Of a stretch of DNA of 39,533 nt, positions 26,622-34,358 are shown in pieces. The stretch lies in NCBI GenBank assembly GCA_905477785.1, contig CAJQGR010000077.1, positions 1 to 39,533 on the forward strand, written 5' to 3'. Numbering within the stretch: position 1 is the stretch's first letter; each line of letters starts with the position of its first letter. The notes under the pieces were generated by a model. It ran no database searches. It had not been told where the DNA came from and saw only the letters and a list, made by a program, of their open reading frames with translations. The DNA comes from an uncultured Hellea sp. (lineage in GTDB: Bacteria; Pseudomonadota; Alphaproteobacteria; Caulobacterales; Maricaulaceae). The position numbers were made by a program, and so were the translations under genes.

Positions 26622-28237
26622 TAATGCTCATCATTTTCTTCAATACGAGGCAAGGTATTAAACTGATGATAAGGTGGAGGAGAAGAAAGTGTCCATTCAA
26701 GAGTAGTAGCACCTTCTCCCCAATAATTTTCACTAGCTGGTCTTTTACGAATAAATGCTTCAATCAACATCAATAAGAAAAAAGCAACCCCTGCTAAAGT
26801 AATATATGCACCAAATGATGATACTTGGTTCCAAAGTTCAAATTCTTGCGGATAGTCAACATAGCGTCTCGGCATCCCATTAAGTCCAAGAAAATGCTGT
26901 GGAAAGAATATGACATTTACACCTATAAAAAATAACCAAAAATGAATTGCTGCAAGCCATTTATTGTAGAGATACCCTGACATTTTGCCAAACCAATAGT
27001 AAAAACCACAAAATATACCAAAAACAGCTCCCATGGATAACACATAATGGAAATGGGCCACAACATAGTAAGTATCATGTAATGCAACATCTACTCCCGC
27101 ATTAGCAAGCATAACACCAGTAACCCCTCCTATAACAAATAAGAATATAAATGCTAAAGCCCATTGCATAGGAATAGTAAAAGAGATCGAACCGCCCCAC
27201 ATTGTAGCAAGCCATGAAAATATTTTTACACCTGTAGGCACAGCAATGACTAATGTTGCAGCAAGAAAGTATGCCTTTAAGTCAACATCCATACCAACAG
27301 TATACATATGATGGGCCCATACTACAAAGCCAACAACACCAATCGCTACCATGGCGTAAGCCATTCCTAAATAACCAAAAATTGGTTTTTTTGAGAAAGT
27401 AGATACAACGTGTGATACCATTCCAAAGGCGGGAAGTATCATAATATAAACCTCAGGGTGCCCAAAAAACCAAAATAGATGCTGAAACATCTCAGGGTCG
27501 CCACCCATGGCTGGATCGAAAAATCCAGTACCACCGTCAATTCTATCCGTAAATAGCATAAACAAAGAGGCAGCAAGAACTGGGAGAGCTAGGAGTAGTA
27601 AAAAGGCGGTAACTAAAACTGACCAAGCAAACAAAGGCATTTTATGCATAGTCATACCCGGTGCTCGCATATTTAAGATAGTTGTAATAAAATTAATCGC
27701 GCCAAATATTGAAGAAAAACCAGCTGCAAGTAAGCCAATAATTATAAAATCAAAAGCAGGTCCTGGCGCGCCACTTGTAGAAAGAGGCGGGTACATTACC
27801 CATCCGCCCCCAAAACCATTACCTGATGCAGAACCCGGCACAAAAAAGCTGATAAGCAAACAAATTAAAGCAACGGGAAGAAGCCAAAATGAAAGGTTAT
27901 TCATTCGAGGAAATGCCATATCTGGAGCTCCAATCATTATGGGAACAAACCAATTTCCAAAACCTCCAATCATCGCAGGCATGACCATGAAAAAGATCAT
28001 TATTAGACCGTGCATAGATGCGAAAACATTATAAGCATGACCATTTTCGAAAATCTGAATTCCTGGTTCAGCCAATTCCATTCGCATCATAAGAGATAAG
28101 TAACCACCAATAATACCTGATATAATTCCGAATATTAAGTATAATGTTCCTATATCTTTATGGTTAGTTGAATAGAACCATCTAGCAAAAAAACCAGGTT
28201 TGCCGTCATCATGATCATCATATGTTGTACTTACCAT
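26621..28237 (-). CDS. ctaD: Cytochrome c oxidase subunit I
   Basis: Catalytic subunit with heme a and the heme a3-CuB site; 538 residues, twelve helices. Visible signatures: [17 protein letters not shown] at the N-terminus, [17 protein letters not shown] with the His-Tyr cross-link pair, [15 protein letters not shown] with the CuB His pair, [17 protein letters not shown] with the heme ligands, and NAFPRMNN-type early loop ([14 protein letters not shown]). The K-channel and D-channel regions look intact, marking an A-type oxidase. It is 10 nt downstream of cox2 and coupled to ctaB. Confidence 0.98.
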   Translation of the reverse strand: MVSTTYDDHDDGKPGFFARWFYSTNHKDIGTLYLIFGIISGIIGGYLSLMMRMELAEPGIQIFENGHAYNVFASMHGLIMIFFMVMPAMIGGFGNWFVPIMIGAPDMAFPRMNNLSFWLLPVALICLLISFFVPGSASGNGFGGGWVMYPPLSTSGAPGPAFDFIIIGLLAAGFSSIFGAINFITTILNMRAPGMTMHKMPLFAWSVLVTAFLLLLALPVLAASLFMLFTDRIDGGTGFFDPAMGGDPEMFQHLFWFFGHPEVYIMILPAFGMVSHVVSTFSKKPIFGYLGMAYAMVAIGVVGFVVWAHHMYTVGMDVDLKAYFLAATLVIAVPTGVKIFSWLATMWGGSISFTIPMQWALAFIFLFVIGGVTGVMLANAGVDVALHDTYYVVAHFHYVLSMGAVFGIFCGFYYWFGKMSGYLYNKWLAAIHFWLFFIGVNVIFFPQHFLGLNGMPRRYVDYPQEFELWNQVSSFGAYITLAGVAFFLLMLIEAFIRKRPASENYWGEGATTLEWTLSSPPPYHQFNTLPRIEENDEH

Positions 28238-28247
28238 GACCTATCTC

Positions 28248-29075
28248 CTAATCTTGAGCTTCAATAGAGGCAGTGTAGTTTGACGTTAGTGTTTTGGTAA
28301 AAGCTCCATCATTAGCAATCCAAGACTTGAACTCATCTTTACTTACAACTTCAATTTCAATTGGCATTTTGTAATGATTAACGCCACACAATTCTGAGCA
28401 TTGTCCAAAATATGTTCCTTCTTTTCCAGGGTTAACCTCAAACCAAGTTTCGTTAATTCTACCAGGAACGGCATCCATCTTGACTCCAAAAGCAGGTACC
28501 GCAAAAGAATGCAGATTATTTGATGATGTTATTAATACTTTTATTTTAGTATCTACTGGAACAACAAGCGCAGCATCTGTTTTAAGGAGATACAAATCCC
28601 CGGCTTCTTCTTTCTCTAATGGATTAGATATAAATGATTCCACATTAGGGAAGTCAGGATATGCATATTCCCAATTCCAAGTGTTACCAGTCACTTTTAT
28701 AGTCATATCTGTTTCAGGAAGAGCGTCTTGAAAGTATAAAAGACGCATACTTGGAACAACCATAACCAAAAGTATAATTATTGGTACTATAGTCCAAGCC
28801 ACTTCGAGACCTACATGATGAGTTGTCATAGAAGCAGTAGGATTTCTTTTTGCAGAAAAACGGAACATAATCCAACCCATCAAAACCATAACAAATAAAG
28901 TGATTGCAACAATAATCCAAAAAACAAAATTATGTAACTTTGTAAGCTCTTCCATAACTGGCGTGGCTGCATCCTGTAACCAATATCCACCGTCAGTGGG
29001 TTTATTGGCGAAAGCTACACTCGGCATAGTAAATAAAATTACTAAGCTTTTTAATATATTACTAACTATTCGCAT
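28248..29075 (-). CDS. ctaC: Cytochrome c oxidase subunit II
   Basis: Accepts electrons from cytochrome c at the CuA centre; 275 residues. A signal peptide (MRIVSNILKSLVILFTMPSVAFA) precedes two transmembrane helices (about 45-70 and 88-110), then the cupredoxin domain with CuA ligands in YFGQCSELCGVNHYKMP plus an upstream His in NLHSFAVPAFGVK. There is no fused cytochrome c domain. Upstream lies the 177-nt gap to divergent tldD, which should hold the operon promoter. First gene of the oxidase cluster. Confidence 0.97.
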   Translation of the reverse strand: MRIVSNILKSLVILFTMPSVAFANKPTDGGYWLQDAATPVMEELTKLHNFVFWIIVAITLFVMVLMGWIMFRFSAKRNPTASMTTHHVGLEVAWTIVPIIILLVMVVPSMRLLYFQDALPETDMTIKVTGNTWNWEYAYPDFPNVESFISNPLEKEEAGDLYLLKTDAALVVPVDTKIKVLITSSNNLHSFAVPAFGVKMDAVPGRINETWFEVNPGKEGTYFGQCSELCGVNHYKMPIEIEVVSKDEFKSWIANDGAFTKTLTSNYTASIEAQD

Positions 29076-29120
29076 GATTTGTTTGTTATCCTAAATATTG
29101 GCAGAGGTGAGTCTACTACA

Positions 29121-29145
29121 TTGATGTCTTATAGAGCTACATCAA
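29121..29145. promoter_or_regulatory. Inverted repeat in the cox2-tldD divergent region
   Basis: TTGATGT (29121-29127) and ACATCAA (29139-29145) form a perfect 7-bp inverted repeat with 11 nt between the arms. It lies between the divergent starts of cox2 and tldD. It resembles two TTGAT half-sites of the FNR/CRP superfamily, but the spacing is too wide for one ordinary dimer site (usually 4-6 nt between half-sites). It could bind a regulator or be an RNA hairpin in the cox2 leader. Confidence 0.3.
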
Positions 29146-29252
29146 CACAAATGTCAGTCGCAAATGCCGCGCGGATTGTCGCAGAATATTACTTGTTTAA
29201 AGTTGTAAGTTCATTATTGAGATTATTAAATATACAATAAGATTGAATAAAT

Positions 29253-30671
29253 ATGACTGACTTTATTTTTGAAGAATGTGATCTCACACCTGAGGAGGCC
29301 CAACGTCAAATTGACGATGTATTTTTAGGAGCCGATGATGGAGAGCTTTTTGTAGAACGTAGTGTTTCAGAAGCACTTACTTTTGATGACGGTAGACTCA
29401 AAACTGCAAGCTTTGATTCATCCCGCGGCTTTGGGTTGCGTTGTGTAGTGGGCGAGATGAGTGGATTTGCTCAAAGTACAGACCTTACAGCTAGTTCATT
29501 ATCTCGTGCAGCCAACTCAGTCAATATGGTTAAAGATGGCTACAAAAGGTCCCCTGCCTGCGCCCCAGCTCGTACAAATGCTAAACTTTACGAGGATTTT
29601 GACCCTACAGGTGATCCTGTGTTTGGAGTAAAAGTTGATCTACTAAAAGAAATAGATGCTTATTGCAGGGCATTAGACTCATCCGTAGTTCAAGTATCAG
29701 TTACAATGAGTGGCAATAGACGTGCAATCAGTATTATGCGTTCTGGTGGAGAACGCTATGATGATATTAGACCCTTAGTCAGACTAAATGTATCCATTAC
29801 AGCTGAAAAAAATGGACGAAGAGAAAATGGCTATGCTGGCGCTGGTGGAAGGCAATCATATGACTCATACATTGATCCTTCATTTTGGAAGCCTTTGGCT
29901 CAAGAAGCATTAAGGGGTGCAAAAGTAAACTTAGAGTCAGTGCCTGCACCGGCTGGGCAAATGGATGTTTTATTAGGACCTGGTTGGCCCGGTGTGTTAT
30001 TGCATGAAGCAATGGGACATGGACTAGAAGGTGACTTCATACGTAAAGGTACTTCAGCTTTTTCCGGTAAGCTCGGTGAACGCGTCGCAAGTAAAGGGGT
30101 TACTATAGTTGATGATGGAACTTTACCAGGTCGTAGAGGATCACTCACTATAGATGACGAGGGTACGGCCACTTCCCGAACAACTTTGATTGAGGACGGC
30201 ATACTGACAGGATTCATGCAAGACAGAATGAATGCAAGGCTTCTTGGTGTGAAGACCACAGGAAATGGTAGACGTGAATCTTTTGCTCACCCACCAATGC
30301 CCCGTATGACAAATACTTTTATGCTCTCAGGTAAGAGTGAGCCAAAGCAAATGTTAAGTGAATTAAAAGATGGAATCTATGCACCGAACTTTGGTGGAGG
30401 ACAGGTCGATATAACCAGCGGAAAATTTGTATTTCAGTGTACTGAGGCATACAGAGTGAGAAATGGCAAAATAGAGGAACCTCTCAAAGGGGTAACTTTA
30501 ATTGGTGATGGACCAACGGTGCTGACCCAAATCAAGCATATAGGCAATGACTTAAAACTTGATCCAGGCATAGGGGTTTGCGGGAAAGCTGGTCAGGGCG
30601 TTCCCGTAGGTGTAGGGCAACCCAGTCTTTATGTAGAAAATCTTACTATAGGAGGTAGCTCTACCAATTAA
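29253..30671 (+). CDS. tldD: Metalloprotease TldD
   Basis: Zinc metalloprotease that works with TldE (PmbA) on small modified peptides and unfolded peptides; cytosolic, 472 residues. N-terminal domain to about residue 230, then the HExxxH zinc motif in LLHEAMGHGLEGDFIRKGTSAFSG (about 252-256), with further family blocks TIVDDGTLPGRRGSL, DDEGTATSRTTLIEDG, and the final GVCGKAGQGVPVGVGQPSL. Start ATG at 29253 gives MTDFIFEE. Next to, and divergent from, the cox2 operon, a well-conserved alphaproteobacterial pairing. TldE is not in the window. Confidence 0.96.
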   Translation: MTDFIFEECDLTPEEAQRQIDDVFLGADDGELFVERSVSEALTFDDGRLKTASFDSSRGFGLRCVVGEMSGFAQSTDLTASSLSRAANSVNMVKDGYKRSPACAPARTNAKLYEDFDPTGDPVFGVKVDLLKEIDAYCRALDSSVVQVSVTMSGNRRAISIMRSGGERYDDIRPLVRLNVSITAEKNGRRENGYAGAGGRQSYDSYIDPSFWKPLAQEALRGAKVNLESVPAPAGQMDVLLGPGWPGVLLHEAMGHGLEGDFIRKGTSAFSGKLGERVASKGVTIVDDGTLPGRRGSLTIDDEGTATSRTTLIEDGILTGFMQDRMNARLLGVKTTGNGRRESFAHPPMPRMTNTFMLSGKSEPKQMLSELKDGIYAPNFGGGQVDITSGKFVFQCTEAYRVRNGKIEEPLKGVTLIGDGPTVLTQIKHIGNDLKLDPGIGVCGKAGQGVPVGVGQPSLYVENLTIGGSSTN

Positions 30672-30700
30672 TAAACTACTTAGAAAATATTTTTTATGGT

Positions 30701-31030
30701 TTATTTATTTAACCCAGCTTTTTTTAATTCTGATTTCATATTACCTGATAAAAAACAGAAAAACATTCTAAAGTCTGAAATCAAAGACCAAATTGGGTAA
30801 GTAAAAGTAGCTGGTTTGTTTTTTTCTATCATGGCATGACTCATCCAAGCGAAAAAATAACCTGATATGAATACTAAAGGAAGAAATTTCAAAGTTCCGG
30901 TAAGCATTACATAAATTAAAATTGATGTGCCTATACCAGTTCCAACATAGTGCCATCCTCGAGTTGCTGGTGAACTATGCTCGCGTAAATAATAAGGCCA
31001 AAAATCACTATAATGTTTTATATCTCTCAT
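30701..31030 (-). CDS. Mpo1-like (DUF962) family protein
   Basis: Small membrane protein of the DUF962/Mpo1 family; yeast Mpo1 is an Fe(II)-dependent dioxygenase in 2-hydroxy fatty acid alpha-oxidation. About 109 residues with a core of three hydrophobic stretches. The metal-binding pattern is here: FWPYYLREHSSPATRGWHYVGTG (His18-type and His29), and SHAMIEKNKPATF (His + Glu). C-terminal SDFRMFFCFLSG is conserved. I chose the ATG at 31030 because GAGAG lies upstream and homologues start near there; an ATG at 31042 is in frame. It is convergent with tldD. Bacterial substrate unknown. Confidence 0.82.
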   Translation of the reverse strand: MRDIKHYSDFWPYYLREHSSPATRGWHYVGTGIGTSILIYVMLTGTLKFLPLVFISGYFFAWMSHAMIEKNKPATFTYPIWSLISDFRMFFCFLSGNMKSELKKAGLNK

Positions 31031-31131
31031 AACTGCTCTCATTTTTAAAACTGTAATATAAATTTAGGTGTAATATTAAAATTTAAAACAGCAAGAAAAT
31101 AAATTTTTATCAAAAAAAGGAATAATTACAC

Positions 31132-31161
31132 TTGTCGTTGCAATCAAAATACTGTTATTAG
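31132..31161 (+). promoter_or_regulatory. Candidate promoter of tRNA-Asn
   Basis: TTGTCG (31132-31137) and TATTAG (31156-31161), 18 nt apart, followed by GGCGCTCC. A GC-rich discriminator like this is common for stable RNA promoters under stringent control. The distance to the mature tRNA 5' end (31186) fits a short leader. Weak -10, so only a candidate. Confidence 0.4.
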
Positions 31162-31185
31162 GCGCTCCTACCCAGAATGATCTAT

Positions 31186-31261
31186 TCCGCAATAGCTCAG
31201 TTGGTAGAGCAGCTGACTGTTAATCAGCTTGTCGCAGGTTCGAGTCCTGCTTGCGGAGCCA
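31186..31261 (+). tRNA. tRNA-Asn (GTT)
   Basis: Complete 76-nt cloverleaf. Acceptor arm TCCGCAA with TTGCGGA, discriminator G, genomically encoded CCA (31259-31261). D-arm TAGCTCAGTTGGTAGAGC. The anticodon arm GCTGA-CTGTTAA-TCAGC carries anticodon GTT (31219-31221), and the T-arm is GCAGG-TTCGAGT-CCTGC. It reads AAC/AAU asparagine codons. A more GC-rich gene starts 53 nt downstream. Confidence 0.98.
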
Positions 31262-31313
31262 TCCTTACCCTCACTTCATTCTAGCATTCTCTGGAATTAA
31301 AGGAGCCTAAAAA

Positions 31314-32999
31314 ATGAAAAGGTTTTTCAAAGTATTCGGATTTATACTGGTCGTTTTAATTGGATTTACGCTACTTACATCTCACGATTTCGGTCCGCCA
31401 CCACCACGGCCTGATCTGAATTTGCCACTTGCACCGCATATGGCGGACCCTAACTCAGCTCCACTGAATATGAATTTTCCTTTAAAAAATCCAATGGCAG
31501 GGCAAGGTGTTAATCCCATTCCGCATGGCGACCCCGCCCAACAAGACTCAACACCAATTCCTGGCCCTATGGATAAAACGCGTCGCCTGAAAGAAAGCGA
31601 AATATCCTATCAATTTTTGGGTCCAGGCCATTTTGGAGTCAACACCTCCAGTCTTTATCCCGATGGCCGTCGTGTAATTTGGACTAACGGTGTCAACGGC
31701 GTGTTCAAGCTTGATAATGATAGCTATGATATTATCGATCACCTTCCCTCAGACGTTGCTGATAAGTGGAACGAAGATTGGGCTAATAAAATTATTGCAA
31801 AGCTTGATAAAAATAATGGTGCCAGCGCAATTTTTACTGCGGTGAAATCCATGATGCCGCTTAAATCGTTATCAGGTGTTTATACCGTCGTGGGTGATAA
31901 TGACTGGTTTTATATTGCCCGCAAAGACGGCTCCATTGTAGCTTATACAGATGCAGTGAAAGATGATGCGAACTCTAAAATTATAGAGGCGGCTTACTTC
32001 CAGCTCCCCGAAGAATTAGCGGGGGCCAGTGTAGGCATGAATATGACTTATGATGGGTGGATTATCTTCCCAATGGAAAACGGTACCATGATTGCGGTCT
32101 CGCCTGACCTGACTGAATATCGTTCCGTGCGTATGAAACATGCTGATAACGAAAATACTGAAACAAATGGCGTTGGTTATGGTTGGGTGCGTAATTCTAT
32201 CGCTATTGATAAAGATGGCGGCATATATGCGATCTCACGCAATCATGTGCATAAAATTATTTGGACAGGGGATGCACTCTCAACAGATGAATCTATGGGA
32301 GCTTGGACAGCGAAATATCGCAATGGTCATATTGAAGGATCAGGTGCAACACCTAGCCTGATGGGGTTTGGGGATGAAGATCGTTTCGTTGTTTTTACCG
32401 ATGGCGACATCCGCATGAATGTTGTGCTTATGTGGCGCGATGAAATCCCAGAGAATTGGACAAAACTAGTGGGCGCGCCCTCCCGACGTATTGCAGGACA
32501 AGCTCCAGCTGATATGGGCGAACAAAAAGTTACAGAAATTCAATCAGAACAGACAGTGATTGTCGCAGGTTACGGGGCACTTGTCGTTAATAACACACCG
32601 CGTAATACACCCTTCTTTATGCCTAAAAAAGGAGTGGGGCGCGGGGCCGCCATAGGACCTCTGGGCAATAATCCTAAATTCCAACCTTATGGCGTTCAAA
32701 AGTTTGAATGGAATCCAAAATTGAGACAATTAGAAAAAGCCTGGGTGAATGAAACAATCAGCTCCCCGAACGGTGTGCCGTGGGTATCCACTGGCTCTGG
32801 TCAAGTCTATTTCATCGGTGCCCGCAACAATGAATGGACGCTTGAAGCGGTTAATTGGCTCACAGGTGAGCCTACCTTTCACTACATCCTAGGTGGGCAG
32901 AAGTATAATAATATGTTCTCTGGCCCAACCATCGATGAAAAGGGCCGTGTCTTTGTCGGGACCTATTACGGACGCATGCGAATAGAACCTAATATATAG
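31314..32999 (+). CDS. Predicted membrane-anchored beta-propeller protein, function unknown
   Basis: 561 residues. N-terminal hydrophobic helix (about 5-22), a Pro-rich linker (about 27-90, PPPPRPD and several Pro-Ile/Pro-His repeats), then about seven recurring strand-loop units typical of a beta-propeller. These include DGRRVIWTNGVNGVFKL, DNDWFYIARKDGSIVAYTD, DGWIIFPMENGTMIAVSP, KDGGIYAISRNHVHKI, DRFVVFTDGDIRMNVVLMW, GSGQVYFIGA, and EKGRVFVGTYYGRM. So an anchored periplasmic domain is likely. It is not a clear PQQ dehydrogenase, as no conserved Trp-docking repeats were recognised. AGGAG lies at 31301-31305. GC is near 48-50% against about 36% in neighbours, and CGC/CGT codons prevail, suggesting acquisition beside the tRNA gene. 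Confidence 0.85.
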   Translation: MKRFFKVFGFILVVLIGFTLLTSHDFGPPPPRPDLNLPLAPHMADPNSAPLNMNFPLKNPMAGQGVNPIPHGDPAQQDSTPIPGPMDKTRRLKESEISYQFLGPGHFGVNTSSLYPDGRRVIWTNGVNGVFKLDNDSYDIIDHLPSDVADKWNEDWANKIIAKLDKNNGASAIFTAVKSMMPLKSLSGVYTVVGDNDWFYIARKDGSIVAYTDAVKDDANSKIIEAAYFQLPEELAGASVGMNMTYDGWIIFPMENGTMIAVSPDLTEYRSVRMKHADNENTETNGVGYGWVRNSIAIDKDGGIYAISRNHVHKIIWTGDALSTDESMGAWTAKYRNGHIEGSGATPSLMGFGDEDRFVVFTDGDIRMNVVLMWRDEIPENWTKLVGAPSRRIAGQAPADMGEQKVTEIQSEQTVIVAGYGALVVNNTPRNTPFFMPKKGVGRGAAIGPLGNNPKFQPYGVQKFEWNPKLRQLEKAWVNETISSPNGVPWVSTGSGQVYFIGARNNEWTLEAVNWLTGEPTFHYILGGQKYNNMFSGPTIDEKGRVFVGTYYGRMRIEPNI

Positions 33000-33160
33000 C
33001 TTATTGTTAGTATTATCCTCTCCAGCGTTCTTACGAGCGCTCTCGAATTTCGTTCTTTTTTGTTGAAGCGATCTTCACCGAGAAGGTTCTCAGCGAGACG
33101 TGGGGCGATATAGGATTTAAATGTTATAGGACCCCTATAGACTACAAATTGAGCATTAGT
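32966..33160 (-). other. Unexplained open frame in the 3' intergenic region
   Basis: After the stop of the threonine aldolase gene the same minus-strand frame stays open for 65 codons down to a stop at 32966. It has no ATG, GTG or TTG start in a sensible place. The translation contains YRGPITFKSYIAPRLAENLL and GEDRFNKKERNSRALVRTLE, a charged and coding-like sequence, in a GC-richer patch (33030-33115). It overlaps the tail of the propeller gene. The plus strand is also open over much of the same stretch, so the frame may be chance. I recognise no family; it may be a gene remnant from the same transferred islet. Confidence 0.3.
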
Positions 33161-34186
33161 TTAGAGCATTGAAATAAGTTTATCTACTTCTCGTTCCAAT
33201 GTAGCCCAAGACGTTACCAACCTTAAAACGGAGTGACTTTTATCATAAACTCGCCATTTGTAAAAACGAAAGTCCATTTCTAAAGTCTCAATGAGCGTAT
33301 TTGGGAGAATTGGAAAAACCTGATTTGTTTCGGTTGGGCTATCAAGTTCATAGCCCGACCTCAAGATAGCTTTTGATAGTTTTTCAGCTAAAGCATTTGC
33401 TTTTTGACTTGCCGAGAAAAACAAATCCTTGCCAAATAGTTCTTGGAACTGAACTCCAAGCAAGCGCCCCTTCGCTAGCAAAGCACCCCGCTGTTTGATA
33501 TGAAATCGAAAATCTGCAGCAAACTCATGTCTATTGATTACAATTGCCTCTCCGATAAGTGCTCCAACTTTCGTCCCGCCAATCCAGAAAACATCTGTCA
33601 ATCGCGCTAGATCAGCAAGAGAAACATCATTATTTAAGGATGTAAGCGCTACACCTAAGCGTGCTCCGTCAAGAAAAAATATTAGACTATTTTCTCGGCA
33701 AGTTTGCGATATCAATTCCAGTTCAGACTTCGTATAAATTCTGCCGGTTTCCGTCGCATTGGAAATATATACGAGCCGGGGCTTTACCATATGTGGTACA
33801 TGTGCATTTTCAGCCAAAACACGTCTGATGTCACCGGAGGTTAACTTACCATCTTTTTTATCAACGGTAATGATCTTATGTCCAACAGCTTCAATAGCTC
33901 CGGTTTCGCGTGTTGCGATATGCCCTGTACTGGCAGAAATTATACCTTCATGACGTCTTAAAAGACTTGAAATAATTATAATATTAGCAAGTGTCCCGCC
34001 AGCTACGAAGTTAATTATTGAGCTCTGGTTTTCAAGCTTACTTTGAATAAGTACCCGAGCAGCATTCGAATACTCATCTTCACCATATGCGGTTTGCTGG
34101 GCCATATTCGAACGGGTTAACGCTGTTAATATGGCTGGATGGCAACCCTCACTGTAATCATCTAGAAAGCTAAATTTTGTCATCAT
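33161..34186 (-). CDS. Low-specificity L-threonine aldolase / beta-eliminating lyase family
   Basis: PLP enzyme of the aspartate aminotransferase fold, probably cleaving L-threonine or L-allo-threonine to glycine and acetaldehyde; 341 residues, usual length, cytosolic. Motifs: FLDDYSEGCHPAILTAL at the N-terminus, FVAGGTLANIIIISSLL, ATETGRIYTKSELELIS, FFLDGARLGVAL with PLP-contacting Asp173, and the PLP Lys206 in FWIGGTKVGALIGEA. Two adjacent ATGs (34186, 34183) could serve as start. Mixed base composition. It is divergent from the S9 peptidase gene. The glycine it would form could feed the gcv operon in this window, which is inference. Related aldolases act on other hydroxy amino acids. Confidence 0.85.
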   Translation of the reverse strand: MMTKFSFLDDYSEGCHPAILTALTRSNMAQQTAYGEDEYSNAARVLIQSKLENQSSIINFVAGGTLANIIIISSLLRRHEGIISASTGHIATRETGAIEAVGHKIITVDKKDGKLTSGDIRRVLAENAHVPHMVKPRLVYISNATETGRIYTKSELELISQTCRENSLIFFLDGARLGVALTSLNNDVSLADLARLTDVFWIGGTKVGALIGEAIVINRHEFAADFRFHIKQRGALLAKGRLLGVQFQELFGKDLFFSASQKANALAEKLSKAILRSGYELDSPTETNQVFPILPNTLIETLEMDFRFYKWRVYDKSHSVLRLVTSWATLEREVDKLISML

Positions 34187-34358
34187 GGAATTTATGACAA
34201 TAATAATAAAGATAGCAATCTTTTCTTTAACTATTCAAAAACTAGATGCTTTGTTTAAAATCGATGAAAATAATTGTATTAATAAATTTCTGGTCAAAAA
34301 CCTTAAAACTTGAAAAATCTATACTTATCTCTAGTGTTATAAAAAAAATGGTTAAATT

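Noticed and set aside
27507-28034. 175-codon plus-strand open frame inside cox1
   Set aside because: Antisense of highly conserved subunit I; Lys/Pro/Ile-rich composition typical of a shadow frame.
29121-29145. Standard FNR/CRP dimer site
   Set aside because: The half-sites are 11 nt apart, too wide for a normal FNR or CRP site; listed only as an inverted repeat.
33001-33130. Second attachment site matching the tRNA-Asn 3' end
   Set aside because: I searched by eye for GGTTCGAGTCCTGC-like sequence downstream of the propeller gene and found no copy; no integrase is present either.
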